Assembly (NCBI RefSeq): GCF_003202155.1
Contig: NZ_QFLI01000001.1
Location: 372,001 to 436,000 of the forward strand
Length of the DNA: 64,000 nucleotides
Origin: Marinifilum breve
GTDB taxonomy: Bacteria; Bacteroidota; Bacteroidia; Bacteroidales; Marinifilaceae
Direction: 5' to 3'
In this document: positions 36,607 through 46,311 of the stretch, in pieces
Position numbering within the stretch: position 1 is the first letter of the stretch
How the letters are laid out: every line of letters starts with the position of its first letter
The notes under the pieces: generated by a model
What the model saw: the letters and a program-made list of their open reading frames with translations, nothing else
The model's database searches: none
Told to the model about the DNA's origin: nothing
Made by a program: the position numbers and the translations under genes

Positions 36607-37853
36607 GATTTTTAACAATAACTATATTAATATTCTTAAGCTGTACCAAGTTATTTGCACAAGAAAGCAGGTCAGTTATGCTTGAGCATGTAGAATATGC
36701 GATTTCAAACAATCCTGATTTAAAAGCCATGGATCTGAAATACCAACAAGCTTTGGAAAAGATTCCACAAGTTAAAGCTTTACCTGATCCAACATTCTCT
36801 GCTGGTGTATTTATTCAACCAATAGAAACACGCGTAGGTGCGCAAAAAGCCAAGCTATCCATTTCTCAGATGTTTCCATGGTTTGGAACTCTTGGTGCCA
36901 AGGAACAACAAGCCAGTTTACAGGCACATGCTATCTATCTGAAATATTTGGATGCTCGTTCAAAATTGGAACTAAAAGTTACTAACTCCTGGTTGGATTT
37001 AATCCTGACAGATCATAAGATACACTTCACAAAAAAAAGAGTTGAGGTGTTGGATCTACTGGAAAAACAAAGCTTAAAACGTTACGAAAGTGACCAAACC
37101 GACATGGTGAATGTATTGTACATTCAAATGCTGAAAGAGGAATTAATTTCCAAGTTGGAACTGTTCAAGGATAAGAGAACCACGCAACAAACAGCTTTCA
37201 ACAAAATTCTGAACAGGGATCTTAGCATGTACGTAAACACTCCCTTGGATGATTCTTTCTTGTTGTCAAGCATGAAACCATATGAAGGTTTGATATTTGC
37301 CAATCACAACAGAATTAAAAGCTGGAACCAAATGGTTGAGTCTGCTCAATTTGGTGAAAAAGCATCCAAACTTAATGCGTTACCAAAATTCGGTTTGGGA
37401 TTGGATTATGCAATTCTATCCAAACGAAATGATATGGATGTATCAGACAATGGCCAGGATGCAATAATGCCAATGCTATCGATAAGTATTCCAATTTTTC
37501 GCAAGAAGAACAAAGCAACTATCAAATTCAATCAATTAAAACAGCAGGAATATCAACAATTAAAAATCTCGGAATTGAACCAATTGCAATTGGAAAAACA
37601 ACAAGCTTTGGAATTGTATAAAACTGGAAGCAGAGATCTTAAATTGTACGAGAATTTGCTTACGAAAGCAAAACAATCTTACGAAATCTTGTCGAGCAGT
37701 TATGAGAGTTCTGTAAAACGATACGAGGAAGTGCTGAACATGCAACAGAAAATCTGGATCTATGAACAGAAACAGATTGAAGCACAAATAAAAGTTCAGA
37801 AAAGTCTGGCACAATTTAAATATCTGGATGCAAATCAAAGTCTGGAAAAGTAA
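36603..37853 (+). CDS. TolC family outer-membrane efflux protein
   Basis: A 416-residue outer-membrane factor with a signal peptide (MRFLTITILIFLSCTKLFAQ). The remainder is mainly long alpha-helix with the duplicated TolC pattern (LEHVEYAISNNPDLKAMDLKYQQALEKIPQ, LPDPTFSAGVF, LPKFGLGLDYAI). ATG overlaps the cusA stop as ATGA, so translation is coupled. It provides the outer-membrane channel of the tripartite pump, equivalent to CusC. Confidence 0.9.
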   Translation: MRFLTITILIFLSCTKLFAQESRSVMLEHVEYAISNNPDLKAMDLKYQQALEKIPQVKALPDPTFSAGVFIQPIETRVGAQKAKLSISQMFPWFGTLGAKEQQASLQAHAIYLKYLDARSKLELKVTNSWLDLILTDHKIHFTKKRVEVLDLLEKQSLKRYESDQTDMVNVLYIQMLKEELISKLELFKDKRTTQQTAFNKILNRDLSMYVNTPLDDSFLLSSMKPYEGLIFANHNRIKSWNQMVESAQFGEKASKLNALPKFGLGLDYAILSKRNDMDVSDNGQDAIMPMLSISIPIFRKKNKATIKFNQLKQQEYQQLKISELNQLQLEKQQALELYKTGSRDLKLYENLLTKAKQSYEILSSSYESSVKRYEEVLNMQQKIWIYEQKQIEAQIKVQKSLAQFKYLDANQSLEK

Positions 37854-37909
37854 AAGAGTCAAAATGTCGAACAGTCTATACTTGGGACTTGAGACTAAAT
37901 TGAAATATC

Positions 37910-39691
37910 ATGAAAAATATACTAGAATATATATCAAACAACTGGCAACAAAAATTAATCATTCTACTCGTTGGATTACTATTGGGATGGTTGATATTTG
38001 GTGGAAAAACTGAAAGCAATCATTCACACGAAGGACATCAACATGAGCATGAAGCTAGTGCTGCGGAATCTACAACATGGACCTGCTCCATGCATCCTCA
38101 AATTCAACAACCCAATGAAGGTGATTGTCCAATTTGTGGAATGGACTTGATTCCTATGGATAATTCAGGAGGTAGTTCATCGCCTGCCCTTATTGAAATG
38201 AATGCAGATGCCATAAAGCTGGCCAATGTACAAACTACAAGGGTAGAATCCGGGCAGAGCAATAAAGAGATTTTATTAAATGGTAAAGTTAGTATTGATG
38301 AGAGAAGAATCAGCTCTCAGGCCATTCATTTCGATGGAAGAATTGAAAAGCTATTTGTGAATTTTGAAGGAGAAAAAGTTAATAAAGGTCAAACTCTCGC
38401 TACAGTGTATGCTCCTAAATTGATTAGTGCACAGGAAGAATTGCTTCAAGCATTAAAAACCAATGATAGTTACCCAGAATTAACAAAAGCAGCAGAACAA
38501 AAACTAAAATTCTGGAAGCTTACTGCCAAAGAGATTGAACAAATCAAAAACAGTGGAAAAATTCAGGAATACTTTGAAATAAAAGCCGATGTATCAGGAT
38601 ATGTTATTAAAAGAAATATAGCTAAAGGTACCTATGCTAAAGCAGGAAGCATTCTATTTGAAATAGCAGATCTTAGCAAAGTGTGGATTGTATTTGATGC
38701 CTATGAAAAGGATTTGCCATTCATCCATAAAGGTGATGAAATAGAGTTTTCGATTTCGGCATTTCCTTCAAAGAATTTCCATTCTACAATCAGTTATATC
38801 AATCCTGTTATTGATACAAAAAAAAGAATCGTACAAATTAGAGCTGAAATCAACAACTTTGATCATCTTCTAAAGCCTGAAATGTTTGCCAATGGAATCA
38901 TCTATGCAGACATGAAACATGAAAAAAGCGAATTGATCATTCCAAAATCTGCAGTAATGTGGACAGGTAAACGCTCCATTGCCTATGTAAAAGTTGACGG
39001 AGGTTTTGAAATGCGAGATGTTGAGTTGGGTGAATCATTAGGAGAATCCTATATCATAAAAGAAGGGATTGAAGAAGGCGAAGAGGTTGTAAGCAAAGGA
39101 ACCTTTACTGTTGATGCTGCTGCACAACTGAACAACAAGTACAGCATGATGAATCGTCCTGCAAGTAAACCTGGTGCTCCAATGCTTCAGCACTATGCCA
39201 CAAAGGCATTCAATTCCAAATTGAAAGATTTGCTAAAATCATATCTGGCAATGAAAGACATCATGGTTGAAACCAATGCCAAAGAAAGTAATCAGGCAGC
39301 CAAAACTGTTATGAAAGCCTTAATGCAAATGAAGCCTTCCAATCTTGATTTGAAAAGAAAAGCAATGAAATTTTGGAAAGAAAAGTATGAATTACTTCAA
39401 GATCACCTTTCGGAGATTACCAGCAGCGAAGACATGGAATTGCAACGAAAAGCATTCAAACCATTTAATGAAGCCCTGATTGCTAGCTTAAAATCATTGG
39501 GCACAGGAGATGAGAATATATACATACAATATTGTCCTATGGCTGACAATGACACAGGAGCTTATTGGTTAAGTTTAGAAGAGAAAATTATGAATCCTTA
39601 TTTCGGAGACATAATGCTTCATTGTGGTGAAGTTACCGATTCATTAATCAAAAAAGAACCAAAATCAATGCATCAAGGACATCAACATTAA
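37910..39691 (+). CDS. Efflux RND periplasmic adaptor with heavy-metal-binding and DUF3347 domains
   Basis: A 593-residue CusB-type adaptor. One N-terminal membrane segment (LIILLVGLLLGWLIFG) is followed by a His-rich stretch (HSHEGHQHEHE), the heavy-metal-binding motif CSMHPQI ... GDCPICGMDLIPM, and the barrel-sandwich/beta-barrel core (LFVNFEGEKVNKGQTLATVYAPKL). A C-terminal DUF3347-type domain begins near residue 425, with QYCPMADNDTGAYW and GDIMLHCGEV, and the protein ends HQGHQH. The several Met/Cys/His sites suggest it delivers Cu or Ag to the pump. Confidence 0.9.
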   Translation: MKNILEYISNNWQQKLIILLVGLLLGWLIFGGKTESNHSHEGHQHEHEASAAESTTWTCSMHPQIQQPNEGDCPICGMDLIPMDNSGGSSSPALIEMNADAIKLANVQTTRVESGQSNKEILLNGKVSIDERRISSQAIHFDGRIEKLFVNFEGEKVNKGQTLATVYAPKLISAQEELLQALKTNDSYPELTKAAEQKLKFWKLTAKEIEQIKNSGKIQEYFEIKADVSGYVIKRNIAKGTYAKAGSILFEIADLSKVWIVFDAYEKDLPFIHKGDEIEFSISAFPSKNFHSTISYINPVIDTKKRIVQIRAEINNFDHLLKPEMFANGIIYADMKHEKSELIIPKSAVMWTGKRSIAYVKVDGGFEMRDVELGESLGESYIIKEGIEEGEEVVSKGTFTVDAAAQLNNKYSMMNRPASKPGAPMLQHYATKAFNSKLKDLLKSYLAMKDIMVETNAKESNQAAKTVMKALMQMKPSNLDLKRKAMKFWKEKYELLQDHLSEITSSEDMELQRKAFKPFNEALIASLKSLGTGDENIYIQYCPMADNDTGAYWLSLEEKIMNPYFGDIMLHCGEVTDSLIKKEPKSMHQGHQH

Positions 39692-39826
39692 ACAAATAAA
39701 CAAGTCAAATTTAAATTAGAACAAAATGAAACGAACATGCAAATTTAATTTTCCAAATTGACACATAGGAGGATTATTAAATTTATTTGTGAGTTCCATG
39801 TAAAAATTGAAAATAAATTTAAACAC

Positions 39827-40165
39827 ATGAAAAAGAAATTGTTATTACTGTTGGGAATCGTAGCCATGATTACCCTTTCATACTCTGTACAAGCAGAAAA
39901 CAAAAAGGCACACTTTAAAGTTTCAGGAAACTGTGGCATGTGTGAAAAGACAATTGAAACTGCTGCAAAATCGGTTGATGGAGTTAGCATGGCTGATTGG
40001 GACAAGAAAACAAAAGTCATAAAAGTAAGTTTTGATACCGAAAAAACCAGCTTGGATGCAATTCACAAAGCAATTGCTAAGGTAGGATATGACACCGAAA
40101 AGGTAAAGGCAAAAGATGAAGTGTATAACAAGCTTCATTCTTGCTGCAAATACGAAAGAAAATAA
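39827..40165 (+). CDS. Secreted heavy-metal-associated (HMA) domain protein
   Basis: A 112-residue protein; ATG at 39827 is preferred to 39758 because it opens a signal peptide (MKKKLLLLLGIVAMITLSYSVQA). The mature part is a ferredoxin-like HMA domain with GNCGMCEKTIE holding the CxxC metal site, and a CC pair near the end. A periplasmic copper chaperone for the neighbouring pump is the simplest reading. It is the last gene of the efflux operon. Confidence 0.87.
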   Translation: MKKKLLLLLGIVAMITLSYSVQAENKKAHFKVSGNCGMCEKTIETAAKSVDGVSMADWDKKTKVIKVSFDTEKTSLDAIHKAIAKVGYDTEKVKAKDEVYNKLHSCCKYERK

Positions 40166-40338
40166 GATAACTTGGGGTATTCGTTATGGTTTAATTACTA
40201 CATACATTACTTACAACTAAATCATATGCAACAGAATACCCCACCTACCATTTTATTCTTTTAAATTTAAGCTCAAGTTTATATCATTGTTCCATTTTTA
40301 TTTGCAATTTTAGATTTAGAACATCTAAAAACGAGTCA

Positions 40339-41172
40339 ATGGCCCTTAAAGAAGAAATTATCCCAACATCCTGGTCCGAATTGCAAGAAGTATTGTTTAC
40401 CGATTCTTATAACGACAAAATAAATCGAGTACGCTCTCCATACATCTATCGTGGATTATCATCCTTTGATTATGAATTAAAAACCTCATTAATTCGACTT
40501 AAAGGACCCTATGAAGAATTGGAATTTCACTTACTTCGTAATTTTAAAAAGTACTCTTTCCGACCTGATATTAATAACAAATCAGATTGGGAATGGCTGG
40601 CATTAGCACAACACCATGGACTTCCAACGCGACTTTTGGATTGGACCTACTCTCCTTACGTTGCATTGCATTTTGCAACCGCCGAAATTGAAAAGTATCA
40701 TCAAGATGGTGTGATTTGGGCATTGAACTACGAAAATTTAAAGAATTATCTGCCTGAAAACTTACAATGCAAACTGAATCAAATTGGCTCCAATAGCTTT
40801 ACCATTGAAATGCTGCATGAACTTTATCAGGATTTAAGAGAATTATCGAAAGAAAAGAGCGATTTCGTGGTGGCATTTGAACCTCCATCATTGGATGATC
40901 GAATTGTAAATCAATATGGCATATTTACCTTCATGTCGCATTCCAAATCTATTCTAAATACTTGGTTGATGGACAAACCTGAATTGTATTTTAGAATAAG
41001 AATTCCTGCAGCTATGAAATGGGAAATTCGTGACAAACTAGACCAGGTAAACATTAACGAACGAGTTCTTTTTCCAGGAATGGATGGGTTAAGCAAATGG
41101 CTAACCAGACATTATTCTCCTACAAATTCAAAAGAACAGAAGAATCTAAGTCTGGAAACCAACCATCAATAA
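40339..41172 (+). CDS. FRG domain-containing protein
   Basis: A 277-residue protein with an FRG domain: YIYRGLSSFDYELKTSL carries the [FY]xRG core, and EWLALAQHHGLPTRLLDWTYSPYVALHFAT is the second conserved block. FRG domains occur alone or beside toxin, defence or nucleotide-signal genes; their biochemical function is unresolved. No signal peptide. The neighbour at 41227 may be co-transcribed, but 54 bp separate the two and there is no obvious partner immunity gene. Confidence 0.85.
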   Translation: MALKEEIIPTSWSELQEVLFTDSYNDKINRVRSPYIYRGLSSFDYELKTSLIRLKGPYEELEFHLLRNFKKYSFRPDINNKSDWEWLALAQHHGLPTRLLDWTYSPYVALHFATAEIEKYHQDGVIWALNYENLKNYLPENLQCKLNQIGSNSFTIEMLHELYQDLRELSKEKSDFVVAFEPPSLDDRIVNQYGIFTFMSHSKSILNTWLMDKPELYFRIRIPAAMKWEIRDKLDQVNINERVLFPGMDGLSKWLTRHYSPTNSKEQKNLSLETNHQ

Positions 41173-41226
41173 AACTTTTTTGCTTGGATTGATTGATCTT
41201 TTTATCTTTAGTTAAAAGCGAAAGGT

Positions 41227-41607
41227 ATGAAGTTCAAATACGAAATACTTCCTGATTTAAAACTCATTAAAGAGTACTACTATGGTTATTTCAAATGGAA
41301 TGACCTAATTCAGCATACCCTAAGTACTCGCAAAGATGAATTATTTAATGAATCCTACAATGTGATATCTGATTTTACCAGAGCCAAAGTTCTTTTGAAT
41401 ATTAAAGATTTAGACGACTATATTGACGAGTATGAAAAGTACAGTCCTATCCTAAATAAATGTGCCATACTGGTTAGCCATAGTTACGACACACCTATGG
41501 CCATGCTGTTCGAAATTCAGGTGCGAATTCAAAATGCCAAAGTATTTTACACTGAAGATGAAGCAATGAACTGGCTTGAAATAGACCCTGCTCATGTAAA
41601 AAAATAA
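41227..41607 (+). CDS. Hypothetical SpoIIAA/STAS-like small protein
   Basis: A 126-residue acidic soluble protein (LKLIKEYYYGYFKWNDLIQ ... ISDFTRAKVLLNIKDLDDYID ... YTEDEAMNWLEID). The alternation of strands and helices and the ending resemble the STAS-like or SpoIIAA-like small proteins common in Bacteroidota. No function can be given. Confidence 0.65.
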   Translation: MKFKYEILPDLKLIKEYYYGYFKWNDLIQHTLSTRKDELFNESYNVISDFTRAKVLLNIKDLDDYIDEYEKYSPILNKCAILVSHSYDTPMAMLFEIQVRIQNAKVFYTEDEAMNWLEIDPAHVKK

Positions 41608-41830
41608 GATTTACGAACACCTCTTTTTAATTAAAACTTATTTAAAATTAAGTAATTACACCTACCTAACTATTGACATCTGCATGTCAATGAAGTAACT
41701 TTAATATACTTCGGCAGATCATTAGCTTAATCTGTATTCCCTAATGCTTCATCACTCATAGCATTCTTTCTCTTTGGAGATTAACAAATTCAAAATCAAC
41801 ACAAATCAATAAACACCAAAACCTTAAAAC

Positions 41831-42565
41831 ATGAACGAACATTCAGAACTTCAAACAGTCAATATGCCAAGAATTGGAGATAAAGCTCCTGAATTTAGAG
41901 CCATCACAACTCAAGGTGACATACACTTTCCTAACGATTACAGAGGTAGATGGGTAATTCTGTTCAGCCATCCTGCAGATTTCACTCCAGTATGTACTTC
42001 GGAATTCATGACCTTTGCTAAAATGGAAAACCAATTCAATCAAGCCAATTGTGATTTGGTTGGACTATCGGTAGATGGCCTGTATAGCCACATTGCCTGG
42101 CTGAGAACCATCAAGGAAAAAATTGAATACAAAGGAATGAAAGATATTGAGGTACAGTTCCCTTTAATTGAAGACATAAAAATGGAGGTAGCCAACAAGT
42201 ATGGGATGGTTCAGCCTGGCGAAGACAGCACCAAAGCTGTAAGAGCTGTATTTTTCATTGATCCTCATGGCATTATCCGAACCATTATTTATTACCCATT
42301 AAGCCTTGGACGCAATTTCGATGAAATCTACAGAGTGCTTGTGGCATTGCAAACTGCCGACAAGTTTTCTGTTGCCACTCCGGCTGATTGGAAACCAGGA
42401 GATGAAGTAATTGTACCTCCAGCCGGATCATGCGGTGTGGCGAAAGACAGAATGGAAAATACCGATGAAGATGTAAAATGTTACGATTGGTTTTTCTGCA
42501 CAAAAAAACTAAAAGAGGAAGAAATTTGGGACGCCATTTTAAGAAAGGAACCGATTGCTCACTAG
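41831..42565 (+). CDS. Peroxiredoxin, Prx6 / archaeal-Ahp type
   Basis: A 244-residue thiol peroxidase. The active site HPADFTPVCTSEF puts the peroxidatic Cys at residue 55. Further motifs are GLSVDGLYSHIAWL, RAVFFIDPHGIIR and DWKPGDEVIVPP. The long C-terminal domain with three more Cys (SCGVAKD, KCYDWFFC) fits the Prx6-like group that uses a C-terminal resolving cysteine. It reduces H2O2 and organic peroxides in the cytoplasm. Single gene; a strong terminator follows. Confidence 0.93.
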   Translation: MNEHSELQTVNMPRIGDKAPEFRAITTQGDIHFPNDYRGRWVILFSHPADFTPVCTSEFMTFAKMENQFNQANCDLVGLSVDGLYSHIAWLRTIKEKIEYKGMKDIEVQFPLIEDIKMEVANKYGMVQPGEDSTKAVRAVFFIDPHGIIRTIIYYPLSLGRNFDEIYRVLVALQTADKFSVATPADWKPGDEVIVPPAGSCGVAKDRMENTDEDVKCYDWFFCTKKLKEEEIWDAILRKEPIAH

Positions 42566-42590
42566 CTTTAACGCTAGTTTAACAAACCTA

Positions 42591-42622
42591 AGCCTGTCAG
42601 ATTTATCTGATAGGCTTTTTTT
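42591..42622 (+). terminator. Intrinsic terminator after peroxiredoxin
   Basis: AGCCTGTCAGA / TCTGATAGGCT with a 4-nt loop and seven T residues. Confidence 0.88.
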
Positions 42623-42794
42623 AGTACAAGCCAAACGGAAAGTTTAAAATACCAGTAAATTCAACCTGTCAACTTCATCACCTAACATTTCTTTTAAGAT
42701 TTCGTTAAACATTTAAGCAATCCAAAATGATTATTCAATTGGAAAAGTTTTGTAATTTTCGCAGTCGTTATAATTTATCAATAGATATTTACAA

Positions 42795-44222
42795 ATGAAA
42801 TACATCTTTAATTCTCTTTGTGTACTGATTTTCTGCACATTTATAACCACTAATTTAAATGCTCAGAAATATGATATCTCGGTACAACTACTAAACTGTA
42901 ATGATTCCACAGCATACCTTGCCCATTATTTCGATGGTAGAATTTTTGCTGATGACACAACAAAATTGGTAAATGGTAAGGGTACTTTCTCCAAAGACAA
43001 GGTTCTGGATCAAGGCATTTATGTAATTTATTTGCCAAGTCAGAAATATTTTGATTTGTTGATTGGTGAAGATCAGGAGTTCTCAATTTCAGCTGACCCA
43101 AAAGATTTTATAGGTAGTATATCGGTAAATGGAGCAAAAGAAACGGATGGCTTTCATAACTTCCAGAAGTTTATGAAGTCTCAAAATGAGAAATCAAAAG
43201 CCATACAGGAAGCATACAAAAAGGCAAGTAACGATACTGAAAAGGAAAAGTTCAGAAAACAGTTTAAAAATACTGATGTCGAGGTAAGAGCTTATATCGA
43301 AAATTTAAAATCTGAATTCCCAGAAAATTCATTTGTGCAAAAATTTGCTCAGTTTACTTTATCTCCTAAAATTCCTGATTTTAAGAAAGAAGTTCCTGAA
43401 AATACAATCAACCGTGACAGTGTAATCCATATCAAATCCTATCTATACAATAAAGATCATTACTTCGATCATGTAAACTTTACCGACAATAGATTCTTAA
43501 GAACTCCAATATTGAAAAAGAAACTGGATTTCTTTTACGAAAAAATAATGGTTCAAAACCCTGATTCCATTGTAAAAGAATCGGTAAAACTGATTGAACA
43601 TGCTCGTCCTGATACAACCTTTTTCCAATATCTAACTCAATATGCCCTAAACTATGCTGTAAAAAGTAAGGTAATGGGTATGGATGCTGCCTTTGTGAAT
43701 TTGGCAAAGAGATATTATTTAAGTGGACAAGCCACTTGGGCCGACTCTACATTAATGGCTAATATTAGAGAGAGGGTAATCAAAACTCAGTTCAATTTGA
43801 TTGGAATGAAATCGCAGGATTTGCTAATGCAAACTCCAGAAGGAGAATATGTGCGACTACACGAGGTTGAAGCCCCACTAACAGTACTTTATTTCTGGGA
43901 ACCAGATTGCGGACACTGCAAAAAGATTACTCCTAAGTTGAAAACAGAAATTCTAGACAAATACCAAGACAAAGGCCTAAAAGTATTTGCCGTTTGTACC
44001 CAAGATCAAAAAGAAATGTGGGAGAATGCCATTCACGATTACGACATTTATGATTTTATCAATTGCTATGATCCTGAATTTCAAACCAACTTCAGAATTT
44101 TCTACGATGTATATAGTACTCCAACCATGTACCTACTCGATAAAGACAAAAAAATTATAGCAAAGCGACTCGACATCGATAATCTGAAATTATTTTTGGA
44201 TAACGAATTGAAAAAGAATTAA
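42795..44222 (+). CDS. TlpA-like thioredoxin-fold lipoprotein-type protein with DUF4369/DUF5106 domains
   Basis: A 475-residue exported protein with signal peptide (MKYIFNSLCVLIFCTFITTNLNA). The N-terminal domain (~25-125) is DUF4369-like (ISVQLLNCNDSTAYLAHYFDGRI). The middle, helical region resembles DUF5106, and a TlpA-type thioredoxin domain (~340-475) has the active site C372-G-H-C375 in WEPDCGHCKK and the cis-Pro in YSTPTMYLLD. Bacteroidota use many such proteins as periplasmic thiol-disulfide oxidoreductases; substrate unknown. A candidate -7 box (TAATTTTC) lies near 42751. Confidence 0.88.
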   Translation: MKYIFNSLCVLIFCTFITTNLNAQKYDISVQLLNCNDSTAYLAHYFDGRIFADDTTKLVNGKGTFSKDKVLDQGIYVIYLPSQKYFDLLIGEDQEFSISADPKDFIGSISVNGAKETDGFHNFQKFMKSQNEKSKAIQEAYKKASNDTEKEKFRKQFKNTDVEVRAYIENLKSEFPENSFVQKFAQFTLSPKIPDFKKEVPENTINRDSVIHIKSYLYNKDHYFDHVNFTDNRFLRTPILKKKLDFFYEKIMVQNPDSIVKESVKLIEHARPDTTFFQYLTQYALNYAVKSKVMGMDAAFVNLAKRYYLSGQATWADSTLMANIRERVIKTQFNLIGMKSQDLLMQTPEGEYVRLHEVEAPLTVLYFWEPDCGHCKKITPKLKTEILDKYQDKGLKVFAVCTQDQKEMWENAIHDYDIYDFINCYDPEFQTNFRIFYDVYSTPTMYLLDKDKKIIAKRLDIDNLKLFLDNELKKN

Positions 44223-44248
44223 TATCACTTATTAAAAGAGATAAGAAC

Positions 44249-44277
44249 AAAGGACACTGTAAAAAGTGTCCTTTTTT
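44249..44277 (+). terminator. Intrinsic terminator after thioredoxin-like gene
   Basis: AAAGGACACT / AGTGTCCTTT stem of 10 bp with a short loop and T run. Confidence 0.88.
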
Positions 44278-44491
44278 GTATTCAACATTATTCCCTAAAA
44301 CACAGTTTTCTTCAACAATACACCCTTTAATCTAGGGTGTATTTGCAATTTTCATACAATCGCAAACGATAACGCATAAATTTCACAAGGTATTCTAGTA
44401 ATAAAGTTGTATTTTCAAACTGTATATCAAAATTAACCATTCGCCAAACTACCATTTGGCGACATTTAAGTAACTATTAAACTAAATTTTT

Positions 44492-46168
44492 ATGTGTGGA
44501 TTCGTAGCAGTATTCGACTTGAAAGTAGATGCACAGGAATTGCGTCCTCAAGTACTGGAAATGTCCAAAAAAATTCGACACAGAGGTCCCGATTGGTCAG
44601 GTATTTTCTGTGATGAAAAAGCGATTTTATCGCACGAGAGACTATCGATTGTAGATCCTCAATCAGGAGGACAACCACTTTACAGCAAAGATGGCAATTT
44701 GGTCTTGGCTGTTAATGGAGAAATCTATAATCATATGGACATTCGAAATCAGATGAACGGATCCTATGAGTTCTTGACCAAGTCCGATTGCGAAGTGATT
44801 TTGGCTTTGTACCAACAAAAAGGAATTGATTTTATTGATGATTTGAATGGAATATTTGCCTTTGCTTTGTATGATAAAGAGAAAGACATTTACCTTGTTG
44901 GTCGCGATCATATGGGAATTATTCCTTTGTACCAGGGTTGGGATCAGCACGGAAACTACTATGTGGCTTCAGAATTAAAAGCATTGGAAGGATATTGCAA
45001 CAAAATTGAAGAATTCTTGCCAGGGAAATTCTTGTACAGCAAGGATGGTAAAGTTAAAGAATGGTACCAGCGCGACTGGATGGATTATGAGAATGTGAAG
45101 GACAATGAGACTGATATGGCAGCGCTTCGCAAAGGATTGGAAGATGCAGTTCACCGTCAGTTGATGTCTGATGTACCATATGGTGTACTCCTTTCGGGAG
45201 GATTGGATTCTTCGGTGATTTCGGCCATTGCCAAGAAATATGCTTCCAAGCGTGTAGAGTCGGGAGATCAGCAAGATGCATGGTATCCTCAATTGCACTC
45301 TTTTGCTATTGGTTTGGAAGGATCACCAGATTTGGCTGCCTCACGCAAGGTGGCTGATCATATTGGCACGGTTCACCACGAAATTACATTTACCGTTCAG
45401 GAAGGTTTGGATGCTGTTCGTGATGTAATCTACCATTTGGAAACCTACGATGTAACCACCGTTCGTGCCTCTACACCTATGTATATGATGGCTCGTGTTA
45501 TCAAATCGATGGGAATTAAAATGGTGCTTTCGGGCGAAGGTGCCGATGAAATGTTTGGTGGATACTTGTATTTCCACAAAGCACCTAATGCAAAGGAGTT
45601 CCATACCGAAACACTTCGTAAGCTAAGCAAGCTACACTTGTTCGATTGCTTGCGTTCCAACAAGTCGATGGCTTCGTGGGGCGTAGAAAGTCGTGTACCT
45701 TTCCTTGATAAAGAGTTCCTTGACATTGCCATGAGAATTAATCCTGAGGATAAAATGGCAAAGGATGGCAAGATGGAGAAATGGGTAATCCGTAAAGCTT
45801 TTGAAGATTATTTGCCGGAAGAAGTGGCCTGGAGACAAAAAGAACAATTCTCTGATGGTGTTGGATACAACTGGATTGACACTTTGCGTGATATTGCAGA
45901 GAATGAAATTAGCGATGAGCAATTGAAAAATGCGGCTTATCGATTCCCTGTTAATCCACCTATGTCGAAGGAAGAATATTACTACAGGGCAATTTTTGCT
46001 GAGCATTTTGCTTCTGATACTGCAGCGGCTTGTGTTCCTTCAATACCTTCTATTGCCTGTAGTACTGCCGAAGCATTGGCTTGGGACGAAGCTTTCCAGA
46101 ACAATGCTGATCCATCCGGACGTGCCGTAAATTCGGTGCACAATGATGGATACGAGGAAAAGAAATAG
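44492..46168 (+). CDS. asnB: Asparagine synthetase B (glutamine-hydrolysing)
   Basis: A complete 558-residue cytoplasmic enzyme making asparagine from aspartate, glutamine and ATP. Cys2 is the glutaminase nucleophile (MCGF), followed by HRGPD at 30-34 and NGEIYNH at 75-81. The synthetase P-loop SGGLDSS is at 235-241, with SGEGADEMFGGY and GVESRVPFLD further on. The C-terminal tail is long as in E. coli AsnB. Single gene with its own terminator, upstream of the unusual repeat array. Confidence 0.95.
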   Translation: MCGFVAVFDLKVDAQELRPQVLEMSKKIRHRGPDWSGIFCDEKAILSHERLSIVDPQSGGQPLYSKDGNLVLAVNGEIYNHMDIRNQMNGSYEFLTKSDCEVILALYQQKGIDFIDDLNGIFAFALYDKEKDIYLVGRDHMGIIPLYQGWDQHGNYYVASELKALEGYCNKIEEFLPGKFLYSKDGKVKEWYQRDWMDYENVKDNETDMAALRKGLEDAVHRQLMSDVPYGVLLSGGLDSSVISAIAKKYASKRVESGDQQDAWYPQLHSFAIGLEGSPDLAASRKVADHIGTVHHEITFTVQEGLDAVRDVIYHLETYDVTTVRASTPMYMMARVIKSMGIKMVLSGEGADEMFGGYLYFHKAPNAKEFHTETLRKLSKLHLFDCLRSNKSMASWGVESRVPFLDKEFLDIAMRINPEDKMAKDGKMEKWVIRKAFEDYLPEEVAWRQKEQFSDGVGYNWIDTLRDIAENEISDEQLKNAAYRFPVNPPMSKEEYYYRAIFAEHFASDTAAACVPSIPSIACSTAEALAWDEAFQNNADPSGRAVNSVHNDGYEEKK

Positions 46169-46206
46169 AATATAAAGGAATTAATTTTCGTTTATACATT
46201 CAGCAG

Positions 46207-46235
46207 GGCTCTCCATTTTGGGGAGCCTTTTTTTT
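46207..46235 (+). terminator. Intrinsic terminator after asnB
   Basis: GGCTCTCC / GGGGAGCC stem (one G-U pair) with an ATTTT loop and eight T residues. Confidence 0.88.
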
Positions 46236-46311
46236 AGTATGAAACCCACTGAATCATGAGTATGGAATTGATTTTTCATATTCTTGGCCCTATTCTCCTA
46301 GATAGATCCAT

